Part shown: positions 35,431-43,025 of the stretch, one piece after another | How positions within the stretch are numbered: position 1 is the first letter of the stretch | How the letters are laid out: each line of letters opens with the position of its first letter | Assembly (NCBI GenBank): GCA_947573605.1 | Contig: CANPGM010000019.1 | Span: 1-60,032, forward strand | Source of the DNA: an uncultured Roseburia sp. | GTDB taxonomy: Bacteria; Bacillota; Clostridia; Lachnospirales; Lachnospiraceae | DNA: 60,032 bases | Direction: 5' to 3' | Notes under the pieces: model-generated | Databases searched by the model: none | The model's input: the letters and a program-made list of their open reading frames with translations, nothing else | Told to the model about the DNA's origin: nothing | Program-made: the position numbers and the translations under genes

Positions 35431-36705
35431 TTGGAAGCTGGCGACATAGTTCAACTAATCAGCATTGTTATTTTACTTATGCTGTCCGCATTCTTCTCGT
35501 CTGCGGAGACAGCTCTTACAACTGTAAATCGTATTCGGATGCGTACGCTTGCGGAGGACGGAAATAAGCGGGCCGCGCGCGTACTTCGGATTACCGACGA
35601 TTCCGGTAAAATGTTAAGCGCAATTTTAATCGGCAACAATATCGTTAATATTTCCGCATCTTCACTTGCAACTACCCTGGCCACTAAATTATTAGGTAAC
35701 GCCGGAGCCGGAATTGCAACGGGAATTTTAACGCTGCTGGTTCTGATTTTCGGGGAAATCTCTCCCAAAACAATTGCAACCATCAATGCGGAAAAAATTG
35801 CGCTTGGCTATTCCAGTGCGATTGAATTTTTAATGAAAGTTCTGACTCCCGTTATTTTTGTGATAAACAAACTGTCAATGGGCTTTCTCTTTCTGCTGCG
35901 CATAGACCCCTCAAAGGGCAGCAGCCAAATGACGGAGGAAGAGCTTCGAACCATTGTGGATGTCAGCAAGGAAACCGGCGTCATTGAATCGGAAGAACAT
36001 GAAATGATTAATAACCTCTTTGATTTCGGAGACGCGCAGGCAAAAGAAGTTATGATCCCCCGTATTGACATGACTTTTGCGAATATTGAAAGCACCTATG
36101 ACGAACTGATTGAAATTTTTCAGGAGACAAAGTTTACGCGGCTTCCCGTCTTTGAGGACAATACCGATAATGTCGTCGGTATTCTCAATATGAAAGACCT
36201 CCTGCTCTATAAGGAAAAGGAACATTTTTCCATTCGGGAAATCATCAGGGAACCTTACTTTACGTATGAACATAAAAATACGGCGGAACTTTTTATCGAA
36301 ATGCGGAAGTCTTCGATTTCACTTGCCATCGTTTTAGACGAATACGGCGCGACGGCAGGCCTTATTACATTGGAAGATCTGTTAGAGGAAATTGTCGGTG
36401 AAATCCGCGACGAATACGATACGGATGAGGAAGACCCGATTATCCAGTTAAATGAACGCGAATATATCGTTTTGGGTTCTACCAATCTTGAGGATCTGTG
36501 TGAAAAACTGGACTTAAATTTTACCTCCGACGACTATGACACCATCGGCGGTTATCTGATCGGCCTGCTCGACCATCTGCCGGAGAAAAACGAAATCATT
36601 ATTACGGACGACGATGTACTGCTTCGTGTGGAAAAAATGGATAAAAACCGGATCGAGAAAATCTATATCAAAAAACCGGAAGTAAAAAAAGAAGACGGCG
36701 ATTAA
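35431..36705 (+). CDS. CNNM/CorC family transporter (DUF21-CBS)
   Basis: A 424-residue membrane protein: DUF21 domain with three to four helices (LISIVILLMLSAFFSSAETALTT... GILTLLVLIFGEISPKT), paired CBS domains (about 205-330, VMIPRIDM, LAIVLDEYGATAGLITLEDLLEE) and a CorC_HlyC domain at the end. FSSAETA and GEISPK are the family signatures. Members move Mg2+ (or Na+) across the membrane, with CBS domains sensing ATP-Mg. The start is TTG 35431 with AGAGGTG before it. It follows guaB closely and ends in a terminator that overlaps its stop codon. Confidence 0.92.
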   Translation: MEAGDIVQLISIVILLMLSAFFSSAETALTTVNRIRMRTLAEDGNKRAARVLRITDDSGKMLSAILIGNNIVNISASSLATTLATKLLGNAGAGIATGILTLLVLIFGEISPKTIATINAEKIALGYSSAIEFLMKVLTPVIFVINKLSMGFLFLLRIDPSKGSSQMTEEELRTIVDVSKETGVIESEEHEMINNLFDFGDAQAKEVMIPRIDMTFANIESTYDELIEIFQETKFTRLPVFEDNTDNVVGILNMKDLLLYKEKEHFSIREIIREPYFTYEHKNTAELFIEMRKSSISLAIVLDEYGATAGLITLEDLLEEIVGEIRDEYDTDEEDPIIQLNEREYIVLGSTNLEDLCEKLDLNFTSDDYDTIGGYLIGLLDHLPEKNEIIITDDDVLLRVEKMDKNRIEKIYIKKPEVKKEDGD

Positions 36706-36722
36706 TTTCGCCGTTTTTTTAT
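36695..36722 (+). terminator. Terminator of guaB-CorC operon
   Basis: ACGGCGA (36695-36701) pairs with TCGCCGT (36708-36714) around a six-base loop, followed by a run of T. It overlaps the CorC stop codon. Confidence 0.85.
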
Positions 36723-36750
36723 CATTTTTTATCATTTTTTTATTTTTTAC

Positions 36751-36781
36751 TTGACCTTCCACCGGGTGGAAGGTGTAAATT
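36751..36781 (+). promoter_or_regulatory. MerR-type promoter with palindromic operator
   Basis: TTGACC (36751-36756), a 19-base spacer and TAAATT (36776-36781). The overlong spacer is filled by a palindrome (36754-36774) with perfect ten-base arms, ACCTTCCACC and GGTGGAAGGT, around one base. This is the classical MerR activation geometry and very probably autoregulates the gene at 36837. Confidence 0.85.
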
Positions 36782-36836
36782 TCAATTAAAGATACGAGCG
36801 GCTCGTGTCAGATTATAAAGAAAGGCAGCGTTTTCT

Positions 36837-37475
36837 ATGAGAATTAATCAGGCGGAACAGTTAGCCGGAATCACAAAAAAGAATATCCGGTTTTATGAGG
36901 AACAGGGTCTTTTGCATCCTTCCCGCGGCGAAAACGGCTATCGGGAATACAGCGAAGCGGATTTGGACACCCTTTCTAAAATAAAGCTTCTTCGCAAGCT
37001 TTCCGTCCCGATTGACGAAATCCGAAACATACAGGAACGCCGTCTGAGCCTGCCCGACTGTATGGAACGGCACATGATTTTTCTTTCCCATGAAGAAAAA
37101 AACATTGCCCTGGTGAAAGAAATCTGCCGCGAAATTCAGGAAAAGGAAAGCAGTCTTTCATCGCTTAGCGCCGCTGTGTATCTGGAGGAAATGACCCGTC
37201 TGGAGGAAGGAGGAACCCGTTTTATGGATATCGGAAAAAGAGATACAAAAAAGAAAAAATATGGCCCTGTCATTGCATCTGCCGTAATGATTCTGCTTAT
37301 GCTGGCGCTTCTCGTGCCTGTTGTCATCGCACAGTTTCTTTATCCCATGCCGATGATATTGTTTCTGCTTATAATCTTTTTGCCATTGACCGTCATAACG
37401 GGCGTGCTTTTGGCGCTGCGTCAGCGTTTTAAAGAAATTGAAGGAGGAGAAGAATATGAAGCTTCTAAATATTGA
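36837..37475 (+). CDS. MerR regulator with C-terminal membrane helices
   Basis: A 212-residue protein. Residues 1-70 are a MerR winged helix (INQAEQLAGITKKNIRFYEEQGLL, GYREYSEADL), then a coiled coil (about 80-120). Two hydrophobic segments follow (VIASAVMILLMLALLVPVVIAQFL and MPMILFLLIIFLPLTVITGVLL), so the regulator is probably held in the membrane. No metal-binding cysteines are seen. It has its own MerR-type promoter (36751) and overlaps the UPF0145 gene by 20 bases. I infer sensing of a membrane-active compound or envelope state. Confidence 0.88.
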   Translation: MRINQAEQLAGITKKNIRFYEEQGLLHPSRGENGYREYSEADLDTLSKIKLLRKLSVPIDEIRNIQERRLSLPDCMERHMIFLSHEEKNIALVKEICREIQEKESSLSSLSAAVYLEEMTRLEEGGTRFMDIGKRDTKKKKYGPVIASAVMILLMLALLVPVVIAQFLYPMPMILFLLIIFLPLTVITGVLLALRQRFKEIEGGEEYEASKY

Positions 37476-37776
37476 TTACATTCCGGGAAAAGAAATCGAG
37501 GCCTTAGGCATCGTAAAGGGAACGGTTGTACAGTCGAAAAATCTCGGCAAAGACTTTATGGCCGGCATGAAAACTCTGGTGGGAGGAGAAATCGTAAGCT
37601 ATACCGAAATGTTAAACGAGGCGAGGCAGATTGCTACAAAACGTATGGTTGACGATGCGGTAGCGCTCGGCGCAGACGCCGTTATCAATATCCGATACGG
37701 CTCTTCCGCCGTGATGCAGGGATCGGCGGAAGTCGTTGCCTACGGTACGGCGGTTAAAATTTTAAACACCATTTAA
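37456..37776 (+). CDS. UPF0145/YbjQ-family protein
   Basis: A 106-residue protein of the YbjQ (UPF0145, 'heavy-metal-binding') family: IPGKEIEALGIVKGTVVQSKN, MNEARQ-like LNEARQIATKRMVDDAVALGADAVINIRYGSS. Members form pentamers or decamers; their function is not established. GGAGGAG lies before ATG 37456. It overlaps the membrane MerR gene, so both respond to the same signal. The stem-loop at 37793 ends the transcript. Confidence 0.9.
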   Translation: MKLLNIDYIPGKEIEALGIVKGTVVQSKNLGKDFMAGMKTLVGGEIVSYTEMLNEARQIATKRMVDDAVALGADAVINIRYGSSAVMQGSAEVVAYGTAVKILNTI

Positions 37777-37792
37777 CTTTCATTCCATTTGC

Positions 37793-37823
37793 GATAAGAG
37801 GACGGCATTGCCGTCCTCTTATC
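37793..37823. terminator. Bidirectional stem-loop between converging genes
   Basis: GATAAGAGGACGGCA (37793-37807) and TGCCGTCCTCTTATC (37809-37823) are perfectly complementary 15-base arms. There is no long T-run. It overlaps the last codons of the helicase gene and serves both converging genes. Confidence 0.6.
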
Positions 37824-40236
37824 TGTTCTCCCAAAATCTAAGAAGCTTCTCTTCAACCGTATAAAGCGTACATGTCTCATACCGCTCCCACTCTCTCGGA
37901 AACAGACCGGTATAGTCGCTCTGCAAAAATCGTTCATCCAAAAGCTCGATTATCCCCACATCTTCTATGGTTCGTATCACGCGTCCCGCCGCCTGCAGCA
38001 CTTTATTCATACCGGGATAACGGTAGGCATAATCAAACCCCGCTCCCAAACGTCTGTCGTAGTAATCCTTTAATATCTCTCTTTCGTTGCCGACCTGCGG
38101 AAGCCCTGTCCCAATGACCAGCGCTCCGATCAACTGCTCTTTCTTTAAATCGATTCCTTCTCCGAAAATACCGCCCATCACGCAAAACGCCATCAACGAG
38201 CGCTCTCTCTGTTTCTGAAATTCCTCCAGAAACGCTTCGCGCTCTTCCTCACGCATCATAGCCTGCTGTACCGCCGCATCGATTCTGCCGTCATTTAACG
38301 CGTCAAATTCTTCATAGACTTGTTCAAGCATTTTATAAGAAGGAAAAAAGACCATATAGTTCCCTGTTTTTACCAGGCCCGTTTTTATCAGATAGGACGC
38401 CAGCTTCTGAAACTCGCTCCGGTTTCTTCTTGTGTATTTGCTGCTGACATCCCTTCCGATCAAAAGCAGACGCTGCTTATCCGAAAACGCAGTTTCCGCA
38501 TATACCGCATAATTATCCGTTTCCGTAGATAAAAGACTTTTATAATAACCGATCGGAAGCAGCGTCGCGGAAAAAAAGACGGTCGCGTTCCCGCGGTCAA
38601 TACACTCCTGCAGATTTAGGGACGGATCTACGCAATAAAGCTTCATCAGAAACTTTTTCTCTTCCGTATGCTCGGTATAAATAACATAATGCTCGTCTAC
38701 ACGCTCATAAATATTCATAAATTTCCGCAGATTCAGATAAAACTCCGTCACCTTTTTACGCTCCGGTAATTCGGGGGCTTTCTGTAGAAACTCATCCAGA
38801 TCGGACGCCAGCCGCATAAGTGCAGGGTAAAGCGTTCCGATATTGTCATAAGTCTCATACGATTCGCATTCCCGTTTATAATCCAGAAAAATCTGATTTA
38901 CCCTGCCAAGTCTCTGTTCCAGCTTTTTACTAAATGTTTTTAAGACTTTCTTTATATCCAGAACATCTTCTTTGTATAGCTTTGCACTGTACATCTCCCT
39001 GCTCCGCTCTACCAGATTATGCGCCTCGTCCACCAGAAAAATATAGTCTCCCTTCACTCCGTCGGCAAAAAAACGCTTCAGGTAGACGTTCGGGTCAAAC
39101 ACATAGTTATAATCGCAGATAATGTTATCGGACCAGGACGCCGTATCCAGACACAGTTCAAACGGACAGACCATATGCGCCTTCGCCTGTTCCAGAAAAA
39201 CTTCTCTGGAAAATAAATCTTCTTTTAGCAAAAGCTCATATACTGCGTCATTCACGCGGTCATAATGTCCCTTTGCATATGGACAGTGTACCGGATTGCA
39301 GTCCATTTCCTCACAGAGACAGAGCTTCTCCTTTGCCGTAATCCGAAGAATCTTCGCCTGATAACCCTGCTTGCGCAAAAGCGAAAATGTCTCCCACGCT
39401 ACGGTACCCGTAATCGTCTTTGCCGTCAGATAAAATATGCGCTCACCCAGCCCCTCTCCGACTGCCTTCACTGCCGGAAACACCGTAGAAATCGTTTTTC
39501 CGACTCCGGTCGGCGCCTGAATAAACAAATTTTTCCGTCTTGCAATCGTCCGGTAAACACCGGCTGCAAGTTCTTTCTGTCCCTTCCGGTATTCATAGGG
39601 AAACGTAAGCTTTGCAATAGACTCCTGGCGCAGCTTTCTCCAGGCATATTGAAAATCCGCCCATTTTTTATATTCCGAAATCAGTCCCGAAAACCAGCCG
39701 CTCAGTTCTGCAAAATCAAATTCGTCGTTAAAATATTTCCGTTCCGGCGTTTCCTCGTCGAGGTTGCAGTAGGTCATCCGCACATGGATATGCGCGACCT
39801 TATGCTGCTGTGCATAGATATAGGCATAACACATGGCCTGCGCTTTATGGACTCCAATCGGCTCTGTGAGGGTTTCCAGTCTCATATAGACGCCTTTGAT
39901 TTCGTCAATCGTTACTTTGTTTCCTTCTTCCGATTCTTCTATAATAATACCGTCGGCGCGTCCCTCCACCAGCAAATCGTAGTACTCTTCCTCAAGAATC
40001 ATTTTTAAAGGCACCTCTGCGTGATACTCTGCGCCCATGCTCCGCTGAATCTTACGGTGCAGACGGCTCCCCGCCTGCATTGCCTCCGGCGAAGCCGCTT
40101 TTCCATGACGATTGTCTATATCTCCTTCCCGCAGAATAAATTCCACCAGATTCCGTACGGATATTTTGATAACGGTCCGCTCTGCGTTCTTCTTGTCTTT
40201 TTGGGGGTTCTTTTCCTGTTCGTTCTTTTCACTCAT
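37819..40236 (-). CDS. PD-(D/E)XK nuclease fused to Fe-S DinG/Rad3-type helicase
   Basis: An 805-residue protein. The N-terminal part has a Cas4/RecB-like nuclease pattern (GRAD 92-95, DEIK 111-114, then QAMCYAYI). The helicase has Walker A APTGVGKT (241-248), an Fe-S cysteine set (Cys306/308, 313, 318 in LCLCEEMDCNPVHCPY, plus a later Cys) and DEAH (403-406). The C-terminal motor has FFSATLLP and QAAGRVIRTIEDVG. This DinG/XPD-like type unwinds 5'-to-3' and works on damaged or branched DNA. The start at ATG 40236 gives a charged tail; the frame above it is chance. It stands alone between UPF0145 and the broken MATE gene. Confidence 0.9.
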   Translation of the reverse strand: MSEKNEQEKNPQKDKKNAERTVIKISVRNLVEFILREGDIDNRHGKAASPEAMQAGSRLHRKIQRSMGAEYHAEVPLKMILEEEYYDLLVEGRADGIIIEESEEGNKVTIDEIKGVYMRLETLTEPIGVHKAQAMCYAYIYAQQHKVAHIHVRMTYCNLDEETPERKYFNDEFDFAELSGWFSGLISEYKKWADFQYAWRKLRQESIAKLTFPYEYRKGQKELAAGVYRTIARRKNLFIQAPTGVGKTISTVFPAVKAVGEGLGERIFYLTAKTITGTVAWETFSLLRKQGYQAKILRITAKEKLCLCEEMDCNPVHCPYAKGHYDRVNDAVYELLLKEDLFSREVFLEQAKAHMVCPFELCLDTASWSDNIICDYNYVFDPNVYLKRFFADGVKGDYIFLVDEAHNLVERSREMYSAKLYKEDVLDIKKVLKTFSKKLEQRLGRVNQIFLDYKRECESYETYDNIGTLYPALMRLASDLDEFLQKAPELPERKKVTEFYLNLRKFMNIYERVDEHYVIYTEHTEEKKFLMKLYCVDPSLNLQECIDRGNATVFFSATLLPIGYYKSLLSTETDNYAVYAETAFSDKQRLLLIGRDVSSKYTRRNRSEFQKLASYLIKTGLVKTGNYMVFFPSYKMLEQVYEEFDALNDGRIDAAVQQAMMREEEREAFLEEFQKQRERSLMAFCVMGGIFGEGIDLKKEQLIGALVIGTGLPQVGNEREILKDYYDRRLGAGFDYAYRYPGMNKVLQAAGRVIRTIEDVGIIELLDERFLQSDYTGLFPREWERYETCTLYTVEEKLLRFWENR

Positions 40237-40286
40237 AGTCCTATTATAAACGATTCTCTGGCCTACGGAAAGGAAAAAGTCTCCGT

Positions 40287-41365
40287 TTAATACCGGTATC
40301 GTTTCCTGTACTTCAAAATCATCGAAACCGACAGCGCAAGCGCCATGCACTCTGCGGCCGGAGTCGCAAGCCAGATCCCGTTTACTCCCAAAAAAACAGG
40401 CAGCACAAGCATTGTAATCAGCATAAACACAAACGACCGGGAAAATGCGAGAATCGCAGAAACCGCTCCGTTAGACAACGCCGTAAACATTCCGCTCGCA
40501 AAAATATTAAACCCGATAAAAAGCAGCGCGAACGAACAAATCCGATTTCCGGTCACGGCAAGCTCAAATACCGGATGATCCGGACGGGCAAAAACAGAAA
40601 CGAGCGGCTTTGTGAAAAGCAGCGAGGCCGCCGCTGTCAAAACAGAAATTGCGCCGATAACCTTTACGCTTATTGCTGTCAGCCTGTGAAGCTTTTCGCT
40701 GTTCGCTTCTCCGTAATAAAAACTGATCATCGGAGCGACTCCATAAGCATATCCCGTATACAAAGAGCTTGCAAACATCAGAACATACATAATAATCGTA
40801 ACCGCCGCAACACCGTCCTCGCCCACATACTGAAGCATAGCCCGGTTAAACATCATCGTAACAATTCCCGTTACAAGTGCGGTCGCCATTTCCGAACATC
40901 CGTTTGAAGCTGCCTGAACGATAACACGTAAGCGAAATTTCGGTTTCACAAAGTGCAGCAGACTTTTCCGCCTGCAGAATACAATAAAACCGACGATTGC
41001 CGTTACCGAATATCCCATTCCCGTCGCAACTGCGGCGCCGCTGATGCCCATATCAAAGCAGGAAAGAAACAGATAATCCAGCGCTATATTTAACACCCCT
41101 CCCGCTCCTTCTGTTCTCCCATTTTTTTCATAATTACCGCGCTGCCGCCTGTGGCAAGCATTGTAGAAACGGCTGTGACCAGTGAAATGATCGGCGCCGT
41201 CAGATTAATTGCGGACAGCGCGTCCGTGCCGACCAGATTCGAAACAAACAAGCCGTCGACCATTGTATAAAATGACATAAAAACCGTCATCGCAATCGTC
41301 GGTATTGCAAATTTCAGAATATTTTGTAACGTTACCGGTTTTTTATACACATTTTGATTCTCCAT
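40287..41365 (-). pseudogene. MATE transporter with internal deletion
   Basis: The first 91 codons (ATG 41365, MENQNVYKKPVTLQNILKFA... SAVIMKKMGEQKER) are a normal MATE N-terminus. The frame then ends in EGC-stop at about 41090, while the second frame starts mid-protein at GGVLNIALDYLFLS and runs to the normal C-terminus at 40287. Full-length relatives have about 450 residues; the two parts sum to about 363. So roughly 90 residues were lost together with a frame shift, joined at the GC-rich GAGCGGGAGGGGTG stretch (about 41096-41109). It is unlikely to transport anything. Its MerR-controlled promoter (41406-41436) remains intact, suggesting recent loss or an assembly artefact. Confidence 0.8.
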
Positions 41366-41405
41366 AAGTTCCTCCTTTTTCTTGCTTAATCTTACCGTTT
41401 CCTGT

Positions 41406-41436
41406 ATCATAGACCGTACAGTAACTGTACGGTCAA
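41406..41436 (-). promoter_or_regulatory. MerR-type promoter and operator of the MATE gene
   Basis: On the minus strand, TTGACC (41436-41431), 19 bases, TATGAT (41411-41406). The spacer contains a palindrome with perfect 11-base arms, GACCGTACAGT and ACTGTACGGTC, around one base (41412-41434). The geometry is textbook MerR activation, by the regulator encoded divergently at 41469. Confidence 0.88.
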
Positions 41437-41468
41437 GAGGAAACAAGAAAGGAGTACGGAGAATTTTT

Positions 41469-42287
41469 ATGAGTGAGAAAAATAAGCTTCTTACGATCGG
41501 AGCCTTTGCCTCCATGCATGGTATCAACAAAAAAACGCTGATGTGGTACGACGAAATCGGACTTTTCAAACCTGCCGCCGTCGATCCTGAGAACGGATAC
41601 CGCCTTTACCATTACCGCCAGAGTCCCCTTTTGGAAACGATTCTGCTGCTGCGGGAACTGGACGTATCAATCGACGAAATACAGGAATTTATGAAGCACC
41701 GTTCCGCCGCCGCGTTAAAAAATCTGCTGGAGGAAAAAATAATTGATTTGGACCGCACCATTACCCATCTTAGCGCCGTCCGGGAAACGCTCTGCACGCA
41801 CCGCCGGAATATGGATACCCTGCTTACTATGGATCTCTCGGAAATCCGTATAATTGAAAAAGAGGAACAATGTCTGATTACGGTCGATATAGACAAGGAC
41901 ACTTCTTTTGAGAAAGAAGTAGAACTGATTACTGCAGAAACGCAAAAGTACAAGCTCGGACGTCTGCATGACGCCTCTTACGGTTCCATGATAAGCGTCG
42001 AAAGTTTAAAATCCGGTAATTTCGACAACTATTGTATGCTCTTTATTGAAATTCCCTTTCTGACGCAGAAAACCGGACTGCATATACGTCCCGGCGGAAG
42101 ATATGTAAGCGCATTTCACAAAGGAAACTGGGATGAAATTCCCGGACGCTATCAGGAATTACTTGAATTTGCACGCCGCCGGAACCTGACGCTCTGCGGA
42201 TTCTCCTATGAAAGAGGAATCAATGAAACTGTCATCGACCGTATTGAAGATTATATTGTGCAAATTGAAATCCCGATTGCAGATTAA
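41469..42287 (+). CDS. MerR family regulator with GyrI-like effector domain
   Basis: A 272-residue regulator. The winged helix is at about 8-75 (LLTIGAFASMHGINKKTLMWYDEIGLF, GYRLYHYRQ), then a long dimerisation helix, then a GyrI/BmrR-like ligand domain (about 130-270) with acidic and aromatic residues. Such proteins bind drugs and switch on an efflux pump gene. AAGGAG and GGAG precede ATG 41469. It is divergent from the deleted MATE gene and its operator lies between them, so its original target is now broken. Confidence 0.93.
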   Translation: MSEKNKLLTIGAFASMHGINKKTLMWYDEIGLFKPAAVDPENGYRLYHYRQSPLLETILLLRELDVSIDEIQEFMKHRSAAALKNLLEEKIIDLDRTITHLSAVRETLCTHRRNMDTLLTMDLSEIRIIEKEEQCLITVDIDKDTSFEKEVELITAETQKYKLGRLHDASYGSMISVESLKSGNFDNYCMLFIEIPFLTQKTGLHIRPGGRYVSAFHKGNWDEIPGRYQELLEFARRRNLTLCGFSYERGINETVIDRIEDYIVQIEIPIAD

Positions 42288-42354
42288 AAGCTGTTTTTAC
42301 GCAGAGAAATGACGTTCTCTTACGGTCCTGCCCGACGCCCGGATCCGATAATAC

Positions 42355-42392
42355 AAAAAACGGCATCGCATGACGAATGCCCTGCGATGCCG
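42355..42392 (-). terminator. Terminator of the HPr-like gene
   Basis: Minus strand: the ten-base stem CGGCATCGCA / TGCGATGCCG (42383-42392 with 42361-42370) is followed by TTTTTTG. It ends the minus transcript from 42657. Confidence 0.85.
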
Positions 42393-42426
42393 CTTCTGAT
42401 ACAAGCAATATTATATTCTGTCTCAA

Positions 42427-42657
42427 TTATGCAACCGCATATTTACGGATTGCATTTTCAAATTTCATATCTTTTTCCCCATACTTTACCACCAGGTCCT
42501 TACAGATTCCGATGTAGAGCATTCCAAGCAATGACTTTGCATCAATTACGGCGCGATTATAACATACGTCAATTTCAAAATCACAATTTTCCGCAGCCTT
42601 TACAAAATCCCTAATTTCATCTGTATCAGACAATCTGATTCTTTTTTCAAACATCAT
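42427..42657 (-). CDS. HPr-like protein lacking the phosphorylatable histidine
   Basis: A 76-residue protein. The order IDVCYNRAVIDAKSLLGMLYIGICKDLVVKYG matches the second half of HPr (DAKSxxGxL-x8-L-V). A Ser lies at the place of HPr Ser46. The N-terminal part (RLSDTDEIRDFVKAAENC) lacks the GLHARPA active site, so it cannot carry phosphate from PEP. By analogy with Crh it might act only in regulation, through its Ser and an HPr kinase; that is inference. It has its own promoter with two similar palindromes (42744-42814) and its own terminator, thus a single-gene unit. Either of the first two ATG codons could be used. Confidence 0.7.
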   Translation of the reverse strand: MMFEKRIRLSDTDEIRDFVKAAENCDFEIDVCYNRAVIDAKSLLGMLYIGICKDLVVKYGEKDMKFENAIRKYAVA

Positions 42658-42743
42658 AACATCTTCCTTTCATAAAACCAAAATAATTTGATACATTTTC
42701 CTTAGCTGCTTCGTATTATGACATCAAATTCCAAATCCGTCAA

Positions 42744-42814
42744 ATTATAGGAAATAATTCCTATCTTTCAATTTCTAAGCATTTTGACTATTTTAATAGG
42801 CTAAATTTCCTATT
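42744..42814 (-). promoter_or_regulatory. Promoter with two related palindromic operators
   Basis: Minus strand TTGAAA (42771-42766), 16 bases, TATAAT (42749-42744). A perfect palindrome lies in the spacer (42747-42764: ATAGGAA, four bases, TTCCTAT). A second, AATAGG to CCTATT at 42795-42814, shares the ATAGGAAAT core on its complement and lies upstream of the -35. The rest of 42815-42936 is AT-rich with nothing else I can support. Confidence 0.6.
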
Positions 42815-42936
42815 GCGCAATCGATTAACCAACAACTTCGAAAATGTATATTTATACTTGTTTATTATGTCTTATTTTGTTCAAAATAATTCTCTTATTT
42901 ACTGCAATTTTCACAAACTTTTTTTTATTTTCAAAC

Positions 42937-42965
42937 TTGCTATCTTAGGAATTTACTCTTATAAT
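42937..42965 (+). promoter_or_regulatory. Promoter of the GGDEF gene
   Basis: TTGCTA (42937-42942), 17 bases, TATAAT (42960-42965), with a leader of about 55 bases. Confidence 0.6.
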
Positions 42966-43025
42966 AGTTAAATAAACAGCTATTATCATACAAACAACGC
43001 AGACTCAGATGGGAGCAATCTATTT

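Noticed and set aside
39265-40008. 247-codon plus frame opposite the helicase gene
   Set aside because: Antisense shadow; the helicase frame holds Walker A, DEAH and the Fe-S cysteines.
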